A stretch of 64,000 nt of DNA. Origin: Pseudomonas sp. CFII64 (GTDB lineage: Bacteria; Pseudomonadota; Gammaproteobacteria; Pseudomonadales; Pseudomonadaceae). Positions 9,568 through 19,003 of this stretch are shown in pieces. The notes under the pieces are model-generated. The model worked only from the letters and a program-made list of their open reading frames with translations, had not been told where the DNA came from and did not search any database. The stretch is from the NCBI RefSeq assembly GCF_000416235.1, contig NZ_ATLO01000009.1, forward strand, positions 24,883-88,882, in the 5' to 3' direction. The first letter of the stretch is position 1. Every line of letters starts with the position of its first letter. The position numbers and the translations under genes are program-made.

Positions 9568-10913
9568 TGCAACGCCTCGGCCAGCTTGCCGTGCAGGCCG
9601 CCGAAGCCGCCGTTGCTCATGATCACGATGTGCGTGCCCGGCTGCGCCTGGCTTTTCACCCGGGCAATAATCCCTTCCAGCGAATCGCAAACCACGGCGG
9701 GCACCGCACACAGCGCGGCGGTACCGGCCAGATCCCAGCCCAGATTGGCCGGGGCATACCACACCACTTGATCGGCTTGCTGCACGCTTTCCGGCAGGCC
9801 GTCGCGATGGGCACCGAGCTTCATGGAGTTGGAGCGTGGCTCGATGATCGCGATCAGTGGCGCATCGCCAATTTTCTTGCGCAGGCCATCCAGGGTGGTG
9901 GCGATAGCGGTCGGATGGTGGGCGAAGTCGTCATAAATGGTGATGCCGCGCACTTCGGCGACCTTCTCCATGCGTCGCTTGACGCTTTTGAACGCGCTCA
10001 AGGCGTCAACGCCCATGGCTGGCACGACGCCAACATGGCGCGCAGCGGCCAGGGTTGCCAGGGCGTTGGCCACGTTGTGCTGGCCAGTCATGTCCCACTC
10101 GACCACGCCTTGCAGCTGGCCTTCGAAAAGCACTTCAAAGCGCGAACCGTCTTCGCTGAGCAAGCGCGCCTGCCACTGGCCGTTCTGACCGGTGGTTTGT
10201 ACCGGCGTCCAGCAACCCATCTGAATGACCCGCGTCAGCGCCGGTTCAGTGGTGGGATGAATCACCAGGCCTTCACTTGGAATGGTGCGCACCAAGTGAT
10301 GGAACTGCCGCTCGATGGCAGGCAGATCGGGAAAGATGTCGGCATGATCGAACTCAAGGTTATTGAGGATCGCGGTGCGCGGGCGGTAATGCACGAACTT
10401 GGAACGCTTGTCGAAAAATGCGCTGTCGTATTCGTCGGCTTCCACCACAAAAAAAGGCGTGCCACCCAGACGGGCCGACACCGCGAAATTCTGCGGTACG
10501 CCGCCAATCAGGAACCCAGGGCTCATGCCCGCGTGCTCCAGCACCCAGGCCAGCATGCTGCTGGTGGTGGTTTTGCCATGCGTGCCGGCAACCGCCAGCA
10601 CCCAGCGACCTTGCAGCACGTGATCGGCGAGCCATTGCGGGCCGGACACGTAAGGCAGGCCTTTATTCAGCACGTACTCGACCGCCGGATTGCCCCGCGA
10701 CAGCGCGTTGCCAATCACCACCAGATCAGGTGCGGGGTCGAGCTGCTCCGGGCCGTAACCCTGAGTCAGTTCGATGCCTTGAGCCTGCAATTGCGTGCTC
10801 ATCGGCGGATAGACATTGGCGTCGGAGCCGGTGACCCGATGGCCCAACTCTTTGGCGAGCACCGCCAGCGAACCCATGAAAGTGCCGCAAATACCAAGGA
10901 TATGAATATGCAT
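9564..10913 (-). CDS. mpl: Murein peptide ligase (UDP-MurNAc : tripeptide ligase)
   Basis: Mpl joins recycled L-Ala-gamma-D-Glu-meso-DAP to UDP-MurNAc in peptidoglycan recycling in the cytoplasm. The 449-residue protein has the Mur-ligase layout: N-terminal nucleotide-sugar domain ([14 protein letters not shown]), ATP loop GTHGKTTT at residues 110-117, and the [14 protein letters not shown] segment typical of Mpl. I use the ATG at 10913 with AGAGG five bases upstream; a GTG two codons earlier lies inside that signal. Gene order mpl-ubiX-lipoprotein matches PAO1 as I recall it. Confidence 0.95.
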   Translation of the reverse strand: MHIHILGICGTFMGSLAVLAKELGHRVTGSDANVYPPMSTQLQAQGIELTQGYGPEQLDPAPDLVVIGNALSRGNPAVEYVLNKGLPYVSGPQWLADHVLQGRWVLAVAGTHGKTTTSSMLAWVLEHAGMSPGFLIGGVPQNFAVSARLGGTPFFVVEADEYDSAFFDKRSKFVHYRPRTAILNNLEFDHADIFPDLPAIERQFHHLVRTIPSEGLVIHPTTEPALTRVIQMGCWTPVQTTGQNGQWQARLLSEDGSRFEVLFEGQLQGVVEWDMTGQHNVANALATLAAARHVGVVPAMGVDALSAFKSVKRRMEKVAEVRGITIYDDFAHHPTAIATTLDGLRKKIGDAPLIAIIEPRSNSMKLGAHRDGLPESVQQADQVVWYAPANLGWDLAGTAALCAVPAVVCDSLEGIIARVKSQAQPGTHIVIMSNGGFGGLHGKLAEALQ

Positions 10914-11052
10914 GACCACCTCTTAAAACATCCGCGCAGGTTAGCTCAGGGGCGGTGAAATGGCACTTAGTGTTTGTGAAGGGCAGATTCCGATCCATTA
11001 ATGAAATGCGTCCCGTTGGAGCGAGCATTTCAATTCAATGGCCATGCGTTGT

Positions 11053-12963
11053 TCACCGCGCAATCCCATGCTTGCGCAATTTTCGATACAACGTATTACG
11101 GCTGATCCCCAGCTGCCGGGCGCTGTGGGTCATGTGCCAGCGGTGGGACTCAAGCGTCGAGATCAACGCGCTGCGCTCGGCGTCTTCCAGCGGATGCTCA
11201 GCCACTGACAGCGCCACGACCGGCGCAGCGCCAAGACGAATGGCCGCTGGAAGATCGTCAAAACCGATCCGGTTCTCTTCACACAACGCAGCCAGCGTAC
11301 GCAACACCGTGCGCAACTGCCTGACGTTACCCGGCCAGGCGAAACCCAATAACGCCTTACGCGCTTCGCCGTCTATGGTCAGGCGCTGCCCGGCAGACTC
11401 TTGAGTCAGCAGGAAATCCAGCAACTGCGACTTGTCGCTGCGCTCCCGCAAGGCCGGCAACGCCACTTCCAGCCCATTGAGCCGGTAATACAAATCCTCA
11501 CGAAAGCTGCCATCGGAAACGCGCTCCAGCAAATTCCGGTGGGTCGCGCTGATAATTCGTACATCCACCGCTTGAGGTTCGCCGCCAATCGGCACCACCA
11601 GGCGATCTTCCAGCACCCGCAGCAAACGGGTTTGCAGGGCCAGCGGCATGTCGCCGATTTCATCGAGGAACAACGTCCCGCCGTCCGCCTGCTGCAGCTT
11701 GCCGCGCATGCCTTCCTTGCGCGCGCCGGTAAAGCTGCCGCCGCGATAGCCGAACAGTTCGCTTTCGATGAGGCTTTCCGGGATTGCTGCGCAGTTCAGC
11801 GCGACGAACGCCTTGCTCGAACGCAGGCTGGCCTGATGCACGGCCTTGGCGAAGGCTTCCTTCCCGGAGCCGGTTTCGCCATTGATCAACAACGGTACGT
11901 CGCGCTCGAAGACCCGCAGCGCGCGGCGAAAATCGTTCTGCAATGCCTCATCGCCCAGGCAAATGCCGCTGGGCGGGAGAGCTTGGGTCGCGGGCTGGAC
12001 CACCCGTGCCGTCGGGCCCTTTGCCGTGCGGGGCAGTTGCCCACGCAAGGCGGCGAAGAATCCGCGGCCGTCGCGAGTGCGCAGCGGCCAACGGGTATGT
12101 GCCTCAGGATTGGCGCGCCCCAACAGTTCACTGAGTGAACAGTCAAAAAACATCTCCACCGGCTGGCCCAGCAGTTGACTGCGACCCAGGCCCAGCAGGT
12201 TCAAGGCACTTTGATTCAGGGCGCTGATGCGGCCTTCGCCATCGAACGCCAGCAGCCCTTCGCTGAACAGCCCGACCGATTCGGATTGCACGTGAAAGCG
12301 CAGCAACCACTGATCTTCGAAGTGATGCCGGAAATAGCTGCTCTCGATGAGTTTCGCCGACAGATTGACCAGCGCCATGGTGTGGAACTGGCTTTGCCGC
12401 GACACATCATCGCGCGCCGAGGACACGTCGAGAACAGCCAGCAAATCGCCATGAGGATCGAAAACCGGACTGGCCGAACACGTCAGGCCGGTATGACGGC
12501 CACGAAAATGTTCGTCGCGATGAATGGTCAACGGCTGGCGCTCTACTAAACAGGTGCCGATGCCATTGGTGCCTTCGCACGCCTCGCTCCAGTCAGCGCC
12601 CAGCCACAACCCGGCCCGCTCGAAAACCGTACGCTCGGCAGGCGCGGTGACGCAGTTGAGGATCACGCCGCGCGCATCGGTCAGCAGCACGGCGTGGCCG
12701 TCCGCCAACTGCTGATGCAGGCTGCTCATTTCCTGACCGGCGACGCTCAGCACTTGCTGCAAACGCTGGCGGCTTTCCAATACGCGATCATGTTCGAGCA
12801 CCACCGGCGCGTTGGCGTGCGCGGGGTCGAGATGGTAATCGTCCAGGCAACGCAGCCAGGAACGGACGATGGACGGATCGCTGCCAGGGCCGCGCAATTG
12901 CGCCTCGCCTTTGGCGACCGTCAGGACTTGTTGCGCGTGCCGGGTCAGATGATTGCTGTGCAC
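11053..12963 (-). CDS. Sigma-54 activator, AcoR/EatR type
   Basis: The 636-residue enhancer-binding protein has an N-terminal GAF region (about 70-210, including EGTNGIGTCLVERQPL), a PAS-like segment (about 225-300), an AAA+ domain with Walker A GETGSGKE at 362-369, Walker B GGTLFLDEIGDM, and a C-terminal Fis-type helix-turn-helix (ARQLGISRNTLYRKLRKHG). The sigma-54 contact loop reads GSFTGA instead of GAFTGA. The start is a GTG with GGAG about 11 bases upstream; no in-frame ATG lies nearby. It is divergent from the aldehyde dehydrogenase gene, whose promoter has a sigma-54 signature, so that gene is the likely target. Position corresponds to PA4021 (eatR), a regulator of ethanolamine use. 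Confidence 0.88.
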   Translation of the reverse strand: MHSNHLTRHAQQVLTVAKGEAQLRGPGSDPSIVRSWLRCLDDYHLDPAHANAPVVLEHDRVLESRQRLQQVLSVAGQEMSSLHQQLADGHAVLLTDARGVILNCVTAPAERTVFERAGLWLGADWSEACEGTNGIGTCLVERQPLTIHRDEHFRGRHTGLTCSASPVFDPHGDLLAVLDVSSARDDVSRQSQFHTMALVNLSAKLIESSYFRHHFEDQWLLRFHVQSESVGLFSEGLLAFDGEGRISALNQSALNLLGLGRSQLLGQPVEMFFDCSLSELLGRANPEAHTRWPLRTRDGRGFFAALRGQLPRTAKGPTARVVQPATQALPPSGICLGDEALQNDFRRALRVFERDVPLLINGETGSGKEAFAKAVHQASLRSSKAFVALNCAAIPESLIESELFGYRGGSFTGARKEGMRGKLQQADGGTLFLDEIGDMPLALQTRLLRVLEDRLVVPIGGEPQAVDVRIISATHRNLLERVSDGSFREDLYYRLNGLEVALPALRERSDKSQLLDFLLTQESAGQRLTIDGEARKALLGFAWPGNVRQLRTVLRTLAALCEENRIGFDDLPAAIRLGAAPVVALSVAEHPLEDAERSALISTLESHRWHMTHSARQLGISRNTLYRKLRKHGIAR

Positions 12964-13075
12964 TTTTTATTGTTCTCCACTTTTGTATTTTTCATGGGAG
13001 TTACCGCCCAGCATCCTCCTGCGCGTAAGCCTTTGCAATCGCGTCGCCATCAACGTCAGCCGGACGTATCGAATC

Positions 13076-13116
13076 TGGCACAAAGTGTCACGCACCCCTG
13101 CGCCACGGGTGGCACA
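13076..13116 (+). promoter_or_regulatory. Two candidate enhancer sites for the divergent activator
   Basis: Two similar inverted repeats lie about 25 bases apart, centre to centre: TGGCAC-AAA-GTGTCA at 13076-13090 and TGCGCCAC-GG-GTGGCACA at 13099-13116. Both share a TG-N-CAC/GTG-N-CA core. They sit 60-105 bases upstream of the sigma-54 promoter, the usual place for upstream activating sequences. Binding by the adjacent activator is inferred. Confidence 0.5.
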
Positions 13117-13179
13117 GCGCGATCCCAACACCTGCCGTTCATCCTTGCACAAGCCGCTAAATCAGTGCTTTGCACGCAG

Positions 13180-13195
13180 TGGCCCGCCCTTTGCT
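13180..13195 (+). promoter_or_regulatory. Sigma-54 (-24/-12) promoter of the aldehyde dehydrogenase gene
   Basis: TGGCCCGCCCTTTGCT matches the sigma-54 consensus TGGCACG-N4-TTGCW, with GG at -24 and GC at -12 at correct spacing. The start site would fall near 13206, about 70 bases upstream of the ATG at 13278. It faces away from the sigma-54 activator gene. Confidence 0.72.
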
Positions 13196-13277
13196 CTACG
13201 CTTTAACAAGTGCAACCGCGCGTTGTCACCCCGCTTCGTCGCAGCTCCCCCAACAACAAGAATCAGGAGATAACACC

Positions 13278-14798
13278 ATGCGTTACGCACATCCCGGTAC
13301 CGAAGGCGCTCTGGTCAACTTCAAGGAGCGTTACGGTAACTTCATCGGCGGCGAGTTCGTGGCCCCGGTCAAGGGTCAATATTTCACCAACACTTCGCCG
13401 GTCACCGGCAAGCCGATTGCTGAATTCCCGCGTTCCACTGCCGAAGACATCGAAAAAGCCCTGGATGCCGCGCATGCCGCATCCGAAGCCTGGGGCTCAA
13501 CCTCCGTGCAGGCTCGCTCCCTGGCCCTGCTGAAAATCGCCGACCGCATCGAGCAAAACCTCGAAGTCCTGGCCATTACCGAAACCTGGGACAACGGCAA
13601 GGCCGTCCGCGAAACCCTGAACGCCGATATCCCGCTGGCCGTTGACCACTTCCGCTACTTCGCTGGCGTACTGCGTGCCCAGGAAGGCAGCGCCGCAGAA
13701 ATCGACGGCAACACCGTCGCGTATCACATCCATGAACCGCTGGGCGTGGTCGGTCAGATCATCCCGTGGAACTTCCCGATCCTGATGGCTGCCTGGAAAC
13801 TCGCGCCAGCCCTGGCTGCGGGTAACTGCGTGGTGCTCAAGCCCGCCGAACAAACGCCGCTGGGCATCACCGTGCTGATGGAACTGATCGGCGACCTGCT
13901 GCCGCCCGGTGTTCTGAACGTCGTTCAAGGCTACGGCCGCGAAGCTGGCGAAGCGCTGGCCAGCAGCAAACGGATTGCCAAGATCGCCTTCACCGGTTCG
14001 ACGCCGGTTGGCTCGCACATCATGAGTCTGGCGGCCGCCAACATCATCCCGTCCACCGTGGAACTGGGCGGCAAATCGCCGAACATCTTCTTCGAAGACA
14101 TCATGAGCGCCGAGCCTGAGTTCATCGACAAAGCCGCTGAAGGCATCGTGCTGGCATTCTTCAACCAGGGCGAAGTCTGCACCTGCCCATCCCGCGCACT
14201 GATTCAGGAATCCATCTATCCGCAGTTCATGGAAGTCGTGATGCAGAAGGTGCTGAAGATCAAGCGTGGCGACCCGCTGGACACCGAAACCATGGTCGGC
14301 GCCCAGGCTTCGCAGCAGCAATTCGACAAGATTCTTTCTTACCTGGAAATCGCTCAGGGCGAAGGCGCCGAGCTGCTGACGGGCGGTAAGGTCGAAAAAC
14401 TGGAAGGCGACATGGCGACGGGTTACTACATCCAGCCGACCTTGCTCAAAGGCAACAACAAAATGCGGGTGTTCCAGGAAGAAATCTTCGGTCCGGTGGT
14501 CAGCGTCACGACCTTCAAGGACGAAGCCGAAGCCCTGGCCATCGCCAACGATACCGAGTTCGGCCTGGGTGCCGGTCTGTGGACTCGCGACATCAACCGC
14601 GCCTACCGCGTCGGCCGCGCAATCAAAGCCGGTCGCGTCTGGACCAACTGCTACCACCTATACCCGGCGCACGCCGCGTTCGGTGGCTACAAGAAGTCCG
14701 GCGTTGGCCGCGAAACCCACAAAGTCGCGCTTGAGCACTACCAGCAGACCAAAAACCTGCTGGTGAGCTACGACATCAACCCGTTGGGCTTCTTCTAA
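13278..14798 (+). CDS. NAD+-dependent aldehyde dehydrogenase (ExaC/AldB type)
   Basis: A 506-residue aldehyde dehydrogenase that oxidises acetaldehyde or similar aldehydes to acids. Visible features are the cofactor segment [21 protein letters not shown], the [11 protein letters not shown] turn, the catalytic glutamate in [12 protein letters not shown], and the active-site cysteine in [14 protein letters not shown], where the CTC doublet is typical of the ExaC/AldB group. AGGAG at 13265-13269 precedes the ATG by 8 bases; a longer upstream frame is not supported. Expression is probably sigma-54 dependent. In PAO1 the equivalent gene heads an ethanolamine operon; here no eut genes follow. Confidence 0.93.
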   Translation: MRYAHPGTEGALVNFKERYGNFIGGEFVAPVKGQYFTNTSPVTGKPIAEFPRSTAEDIEKALDAAHAASEAWGSTSVQARSLALLKIADRIEQNLEVLAITETWDNGKAVRETLNADIPLAVDHFRYFAGVLRAQEGSAAEIDGNTVAYHIHEPLGVVGQIIPWNFPILMAAWKLAPALAAGNCVVLKPAEQTPLGITVLMELIGDLLPPGVLNVVQGYGREAGEALASSKRIAKIAFTGSTPVGSHIMSLAAANIIPSTVELGGKSPNIFFEDIMSAEPEFIDKAAEGIVLAFFNQGEVCTCPSRALIQESIYPQFMEVVMQKVLKIKRGDPLDTETMVGAQASQQQFDKILSYLEIAQGEGAELLTGGKVEKLEGDMATGYYIQPTLLKGNNKMRVFQEEIFGPVVSVTTFKDEAEALAIANDTEFGLGAGLWTRDINRAYRVGRAIKAGRVWTNCYHLYPAHAAFGGYKKSGVGRETHKVALEHYQQTKNLLVSYDINPLGFF

Positions 14799-14813
14799 AC
14801 CCGGCGGCTTGAC

Positions 14814-14848
14814 CACCAATGGCCTCTTCGGAGGCCATTGGTGTTTCT
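14814..14848 (+). terminator. Rho-independent terminator after the aldehyde dehydrogenase gene
   Basis: A perfect 13-bp stem (CACCAATGGCCTC / GAGGCCATTGGTG) is closed by a TTCG tetraloop and followed by TTTCT. It lies 15 bases after the stop codon and indicates that the dehydrogenase is transcribed alone. Confidence 0.85.
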
Positions 14849-14978
14849 GGAGCAGCATCTGCTTTACTTCAAATCATTAGATTGCGCTTTCTAAAGGCGT
14901 TAGGCAGCATCGGCTCAACACCCGATCGAACCGTTCGTCACCGTCCCGGTATTTGCCCTAAGTGAAGTTGAGGCCACC

Positions 14979-15437
14979 ATGCGGATCATCAAAGCCACGC
15001 TGGAACATCTGGACCTGCTCTGCCCATTGTTCGTCAAATACCGCGAGTTCTACGGCGAACATCCTTTCCCGGAATCTTCACGCAGCTTCCTGGAAAAACG
15101 CCTGCGCCGTGACGAGTCAGTGATCTATCTTGCGCTGCCGGACGACGATGACAGCAAGCTGCTGGGCTTCTGCCAGCTTTATCCGAGCTACTCCTCGCTG
15201 TCCCTCAAACGTGTCTGGATCCTCAACGACATCTACGTCGCCGAGGACGCCCGTCGCCAACTGGTCGCGGACCATTTGATGAGAAGCGCGAAAAAAATGG
15301 CCAAGGAATCCCAGGCCGTGCGCATGCGGGTGTCCACCAGCAGCAACAATGAAGTCGCGCAGAAAGTCTACGAATCCATCGGCTTTCGCGAAGACAAGGA
15401 ATTCAAGAACTACGTGCTGCCGATCAATGGGGATTGA
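14979..15437 (+). CDS. GNAT family N-acetyltransferase
   Basis: The protein is a single GNAT domain of 152 residues. The central LKRVWILNDIYVAEDARRQLVADHLMRSAKKMA stretch contains the acetyl-CoA pyrophosphate-binding loop in a degenerate form (R-R-Q-L-V-A), and NEVAQKVYESIGFRED is the usual C-terminal motif. Acceptor substrate unknown. It stands alone after a strong terminator. The corresponding place in PAO1 holds an acetyltransferase (PA4026), just past the eut genes that are missing here. Confidence 0.85.
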   Translation: MRIIKATLEHLDLLCPLFVKYREFYGEHPFPESSRSFLEKRLRRDESVIYLALPDDDDSKLLGFCQLYPSYSSLSLKRVWILNDIYVAEDARRQLVADHLMRSAKKMAKESQAVRMRVSTSSNNEVAQKVYESIGFREDKEFKNYVLPINGD

Positions 15438-15745
15438 GCCGATCGCACGTCAAACGCGGAACCGGCAGGAGGGGACTTGTCCCCGAAGGCGGTGGTCCAT
15501 GCGACGATAGAACCCGAACATTTAGCGTTGCTTGATCTGACGCCTTCGGGGACAAGTCCCCTCCTACCGACTGCCTATGACGGCATCCTGGACAAATCCA
15601 GTCACACAAATACGCGCCGCGTTCCAGGCAGAACGTCGGTCATCGCCCCCTCACGCATTTCTCCCTCTATAATCGCGCCCTGATTACCCTCAGCAGTTTC
15701 TTCCGCACGTGACCCGGCCGTGGGTCAGCTACACAGGCGCCTTAC
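15438..15745. repeat. Intergenic region with an inverted REP pair
   Basis: At 15467-15567 an AGGAGGGGACTTGTCCCCGA unit is followed by its reverse complement, ending in TCCCCTCCTAC, with about 50 bases between. This is a third REP class, distinct from the CCGGCTTCAGCC units at 1.4 kb. The rest, up to the dedA start, shows no gene and should contain the dedA promoter. Confidence 0.75.
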
Positions 15746-16393
15746 ATGGATTTCAACCCGCTCGACCTCATTCTTCACCTGGATGTCTATCTGGACCTCC
15801 TGGTCACCCACTACGGCACCTGGGTTTACGCGATCCTGTTCCTGGTGATTTTCTGCGAAACCGGCCTGGTGGTCATGCCCTTCCTGCCCGGCGACTCGCT
15901 GCTGTTCATCGCCGGCGCGGTGGCTGCCGGTGGTGGTATGGACCCGGTTCTGCTGGGCGGGCTGCTGATGTTCGCCGCGATAATCGGCGACAGCACCAAC
16001 TACATCATCGGCCGCACCGCTGGCGAACGGCTGTTCAGCAATCCGAAGTCGAAGATCTTCCGCCGGGACTATCTGGAGCGCACCCACGAGTTCTACGAGC
16101 GCCATGGCGGCAAGACCGTAACGCTGGCACGCTTTCTGCCGATCATCCGCACCTTCGCCCCGTTCGTGGCCGGCGTTGGCAAAATGCATTACCCGCGCTT
16201 CCTGGGCTTCAGCGTGCTGGGCTCGGTGCTGTGGGTTGGCAGCCTGGTCACGCTCGGTTATTTCTTCGGCAACGTGCCCTTTATCAAGAAAAACCTGTCT
16301 GTGCTGGTGCTGGCAATCATCCTGCTGTCGCTGCTGCCGATGATTGTGGGCGTGGTCCGCAGCCGCATGGCCCGCTCAGCCGACGCCCGCTAG
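15746..16393 (+). CDS. DedA family membrane protein
   Basis: The product is a stand-alone DedA protein of 215 residues with two re-entrant and several transmembrane segments: YAILFLVIFCETGLVVMPFLPGDSLLFIAGA carries the conserved E and PGDS residues, and RFLPIIRTFAPFVAGVGKM the conserved arginines. DedA proteins act as lipid flippases or scramblases, and bacterial members support undecaprenyl phosphate recycling and membrane potential. This paralogue is separate from the DedA-PAP2 fusion at 2.4 kb. It lies 3 bases upstream of the M90 peptidase gene, suggesting co-transcription. Confidence 0.9.
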   Translation: MDFNPLDLILHLDVYLDLLVTHYGTWVYAILFLVIFCETGLVVMPFLPGDSLLFIAGAVAAGGGMDPVLLGGLLMFAAIIGDSTNYIIGRTAGERLFSNPKSKIFRRDYLERTHEFYERHGGKTVTLARFLPIIRTFAPFVAGVGKMHYPRFLGFSVLGSVLWVGSLVTLGYFFGNVPFIKKNLSVLVLAIILLSLLPMIVGVVRSRMARSADAR

Positions 16394-16396
16394 ACG

Positions 16397-17209
16397 ATGT
16401 GGTCGTTCAGCCAATGGCGTCGCCGCCGCACGCTGGCAAAAAACCCGGTCGCACCCGAGCTTTGGCTGCGGGTGCGACAACACTTGCCGATTCTCGACGG
16501 CCTGAGCGCTGAACAGGAGATTCTGCTGCGTGAGAACAGCGTGCTGTTTCTCCAGGACAAGCACATCACCACCTTGCCCGGCGTCGAGCTGAACGACGAA
16601 CAGCGTCTGTTCCTTGCCGCTCAAGCCCAACTGCCGCTGCTCAATCTGGGCGATCTGAACTGGTATCAGAATTTCCACGAACTGGTGATTTACCCCGACG
16701 ACTTCCGCAGCCCGCAACGCCATCGCGACGCAAGCGGCGTCGAGCACGAGTGGGACGGCGAACACAGCGGCGAAGCCTGGCAACAAGGCCCGGTGATCCT
16801 CGCATTGCCCGGTGTGTTATCCAGTGGCGACTGGGATGCCTACAATCTGGTTATTCATGAGCTGGCGCACAAACTCGACATGCTCAATGGCGACGCCAAC
16901 GGTTTGCCGCCCTTGCACAGCGACATGCGGGTCAGCGACTGGGCGAGCATCATGCAAAGTGCCTATGACGATCTCAATCGGCAGCTGGATCGCCACCCGC
17001 ACCTGGAACCCGCCATCGATCCTTACGCAGCGGAAAATCCCGCCGAATTCTTCGCCGTGACCAGTGAATACTTCTTCAGCGCCCCGGATTTGCTGGGCGA
17101 GGCTTACCCGGCAGTCTACGAACAACTCAAGGCGTTCTACCGCCAGGATCCGCTTGCCCGCCTGATTTCGCTGCAGCGTGATGAACCTTCGTACAAGACT
17201 CAACACTAA
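16397..17209 (+). CDS. mtfA: M90 family zinc peptidase (MtfA-like)
   Basis: A 270-residue soluble protein with an HExxH zinc motif at 154-158 (IHELAHKLDMLNG) and a downstream glutamate-rich ENPAEFFAVTSEYFF segment giving the third ligand, as in E. coli MtfA of about 265 residues. MtfA is an aminopeptidase that also binds the Mlc glucose repressor in enterics; pseudomonads may use it differently. The ATG at 16397 follows the dedA stop by 3 bases. Confidence 0.85.
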   Translation: MWSFSQWRRRRTLAKNPVAPELWLRVRQHLPILDGLSAEQEILLRENSVLFLQDKHITTLPGVELNDEQRLFLAAQAQLPLLNLGDLNWYQNFHELVIYPDDFRSPQRHRDASGVEHEWDGEHSGEAWQQGPVILALPGVLSSGDWDAYNLVIHELAHKLDMLNGDANGLPPLHSDMRVSDWASIMQSAYDDLNRQLDRHPHLEPAIDPYAAENPAEFFAVTSEYFFSAPDLLGEAYPAVYEQLKAFYRQDPLARLISLQRDEPSYKTQH

Positions 17210-17333
17210 AGGGCTACACGCCTAAAGGCGCAAGGCCACGCATGGCATCACCAACAGAATATGCCTATAATCCGGCCCACTTTTTGGCGTAATCAGCCAA
17301 AGCCGTCTGGTCAATCAAAGGGGGCACTGCCCA

Positions 17334-17861
17334 ATGAGCTACAGCAAGATTCCGGCTGGTAAAGACCTGCCGAACGACATCTACGTCGCGATCGAAATTC
17401 CGGCCAACCACGCGCCGATCAAATACGAAATCGACAAAGAAACCGATTGCCTGTTCGTTGACCGCTTCATGGCCACGCCGATGTTCTACCCGGCCAACTA
17501 CGGCTTCATTCCGAACACTCTGGCTGACGACGGCGATCCCCTCGACGTCCTGGTTGTGACGCCTTATCCGGTTTCCCCAGGCTCGGTAATCCGCGCACGC
17601 CCAGTGGGTATCCTGCACATGACCGATGACGGCGGCGGCGATGCCAAAGTTATCGCAGTGCCACACGACAAACTGTCTCAGCTGTATGTCGACGTGAAGG
17701 AATACACCGATCTGCCAGCATTGCTGCTTGAGCAAATCAAACACTTCTTCGAGAACTACAAAGACCTCGAAAAAGGCAAGTGGGTCAAAATCGAAGGTTG
17801 GGGTGACGCAGAAGCCGCCCGTACCGAGATCATGAAATCGGTAGCCGCCTACAAAGGCTGA
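17334..17861 (+). CDS. ppa: Inorganic pyrophosphatase, family I
   Basis: Ppa hydrolyses cytoplasmic pyrophosphate and so drives biosynthetic reactions. The 175-residue length and the metal-binding signature [15 protein letters not shown] at about 63-77 are standard for family I. The start at 17334 follows an AAAGGGGG-type signal. A stem-loop (17880-17907) closes the gene. Confidence 0.95.
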   Translation: MSYSKIPAGKDLPNDIYVAIEIPANHAPIKYEIDKETDCLFVDRFMATPMFYPANYGFIPNTLADDGDPLDVLVVTPYPVSPGSVIRARPVGILHMTDDGGGDAKVIAVPHDKLSQLYVDVKEYTDLPALLLEQIKHFFENYKDLEKGKWVKIEGWGDAEAARTEIMKSVAAYKG

Positions 17862-17879
17862 TAACCCGTTTCAGCGTTT

Positions 17880-17907
17880 GCGGGGTGTCTGGCGACAGAC
17901 ATCCCGC
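17880..17907 (+). terminator. Stem-loop downstream of ppa
   Basis: GCGGG and TGTCTG pair with CAGACA and CCCGC around a GCGA loop, with one G-T mismatch between the two helical parts. It begins 18 bases after the ppa stop. There is no T run, so termination strength is uncertain. Confidence 0.5.
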
Positions 17908-18286
17908 GAGCAACGTTTAAAACCTCGCAATGCCCTCCTCTCCTGGCACCAAACCGCCTTCCTTCACGGCAAAAGCCTACCTGTTCAATGATGCAGCAGA
18001 CTTTCCGATGCCTGACATTGGACTCGCCGTGGAAACAATCAATTTTCAGATAAACATCCATCAGCGCCGCACGCTTTTCGATTAAACAATAAACATCACG
18101 GCATATCCTTTAGCGCCGTGCTAAATATCCGGAACATTGTTTACCTGCAACATGGTAATTACAGAATATGCCTACATTGCCCGGCCTGTTTTGTAGTCAG
18201 ATCAATACAGTCCGTAATGGAAACACTGCACATTTGAACGCTTCGTTCATTTAAACAAGTTCACGAGATACGTAAAATCCATCGCC
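17908..18286. promoter_or_regulatory. AT-rich control region upstream of the S24 repressor
   Basis: About 380 bases without a supported gene, visibly more AT-rich than the flanking genes. It contains a perfect palindrome TGAACG-CTT-CGTTCA at 18235-18249, about 38 bases before the repressor start; a TTACC-N8-GGTAA repeat at 18141-18158; and CACGGC-N12-GCCGTG at 18097-18120. The first is well placed to be an autoregulatory operator for the repressor encoded downstream. These are sequence observations; binding is inferred. Confidence 0.45.
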
Positions 18287-19003
18287 ATGAATACATCAGG
18301 TGATCGACTACGCGCCCTCTTGCGGGAGTGCCATCTCTCTGCCACGGACTTCGCCGCCAACCGGAAGGTCACGCCTCAACATGTGAACAACTGGTTCAAA
18401 CGGGGCATCCCCATGGCGCGCCTGGAAGAGGTGGCTGAACTACTGACCGTCAGCGCTCGCTGGCTACGCACGGGCGAAGGCTCCAAACATCCGAGTGAGC
18501 CCGCCAATGAACACAACGGCGGCGATCCACCGCTGACGCTTCACCCAGGACGAAGCCTGTCGCGTGGGGACATAGAACTGCCGATATTGAAAGAACAGGA
18601 ATCGGAAACGATCATTGTCCAGGCCCCGGGAAAGACAATTCGCCTGCCGCTGCACGTGCTGCAAAGCATGAACATCCACCCCGACAACGCCATCTGCATC
18701 GCCATGATCGGCAACAGCATGGCCGAGAAGATCCAGGACGGCTCCCTGATCGGCGTCGACCGCGCCCAGACCCGCGTCATCGACGGCGAAATGTACGCCC
18801 TCGAACACAGCGGCATGCTGCGCGTGAAATACCTCTACCGCCTACCCGGCGGCGGCCTGCGCCTGCGCAGCCACAACCACAGCGAATACCCGGACGAACT
18901 CTTCACGGCAGAACAAATCGGGCAACAACAGATACGCATCCTGGGCTGGATCTTCTGGTGGTCAACCCTGAACGTCCGCCGCCACGGTCCGCCCTTCCGC
19001 TGA
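18287..19003 (+). CDS. S24 family repressor (LexA/PrtR-like), orphan
   Basis: A 238-residue repressor with an N-terminal Xre/Cro-type helix-turn-helix (LSATDFAANRKVTPQHVNNWFKRG) and a C-terminal S24 protease-like dimerisation domain with a Ser144 (MIGNSMAE) and Lys181 (LRVKYLYR) dyad. Such proteins normally repress phage or pyocin genes and are inactivated by RecA-stimulated self-cleavage. I do not see a clear Ala-Gly or Cys-Gly cleavage site in the linker. No phage or tailocin genes lie nearby, so the target is unknown. The integrated island begins 225 bases downstream. Confidence 0.82.
   Translation: MNTSGDRLRALLRECHLSATDFAANRKVTPQHVNNWFKRGIPMARLEEVAELLTVSARWLRTGEGSKHPSEPANEHNGGDPPLTLHPGRSLSRGDIELPILKEQESETIIVQAPGKTIRLPLHVLQSMNIHPDNAICIAMIGNSMAEKIQDGSLIGVDRAQTRVIDGEMYALEHSGMLRVKYLYRLPGGGLRLRSHNHSEYPDELFTAEQIGQQQIRILGWIFWWSTLNVRRHGPPFR

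Noticed and set aside
9567..10958. 463-codon plus-strand frame opposite mpl
   Set aside because: It is a shadow frame typical of GC-rich genes; the minus strand encodes a clear Mur ligase.
17849..18061. 70-codon minus-strand frame downstream of ppa
   Set aside because: It overlaps the ppa 3' end and its stem-loop and has no convincing protein features.
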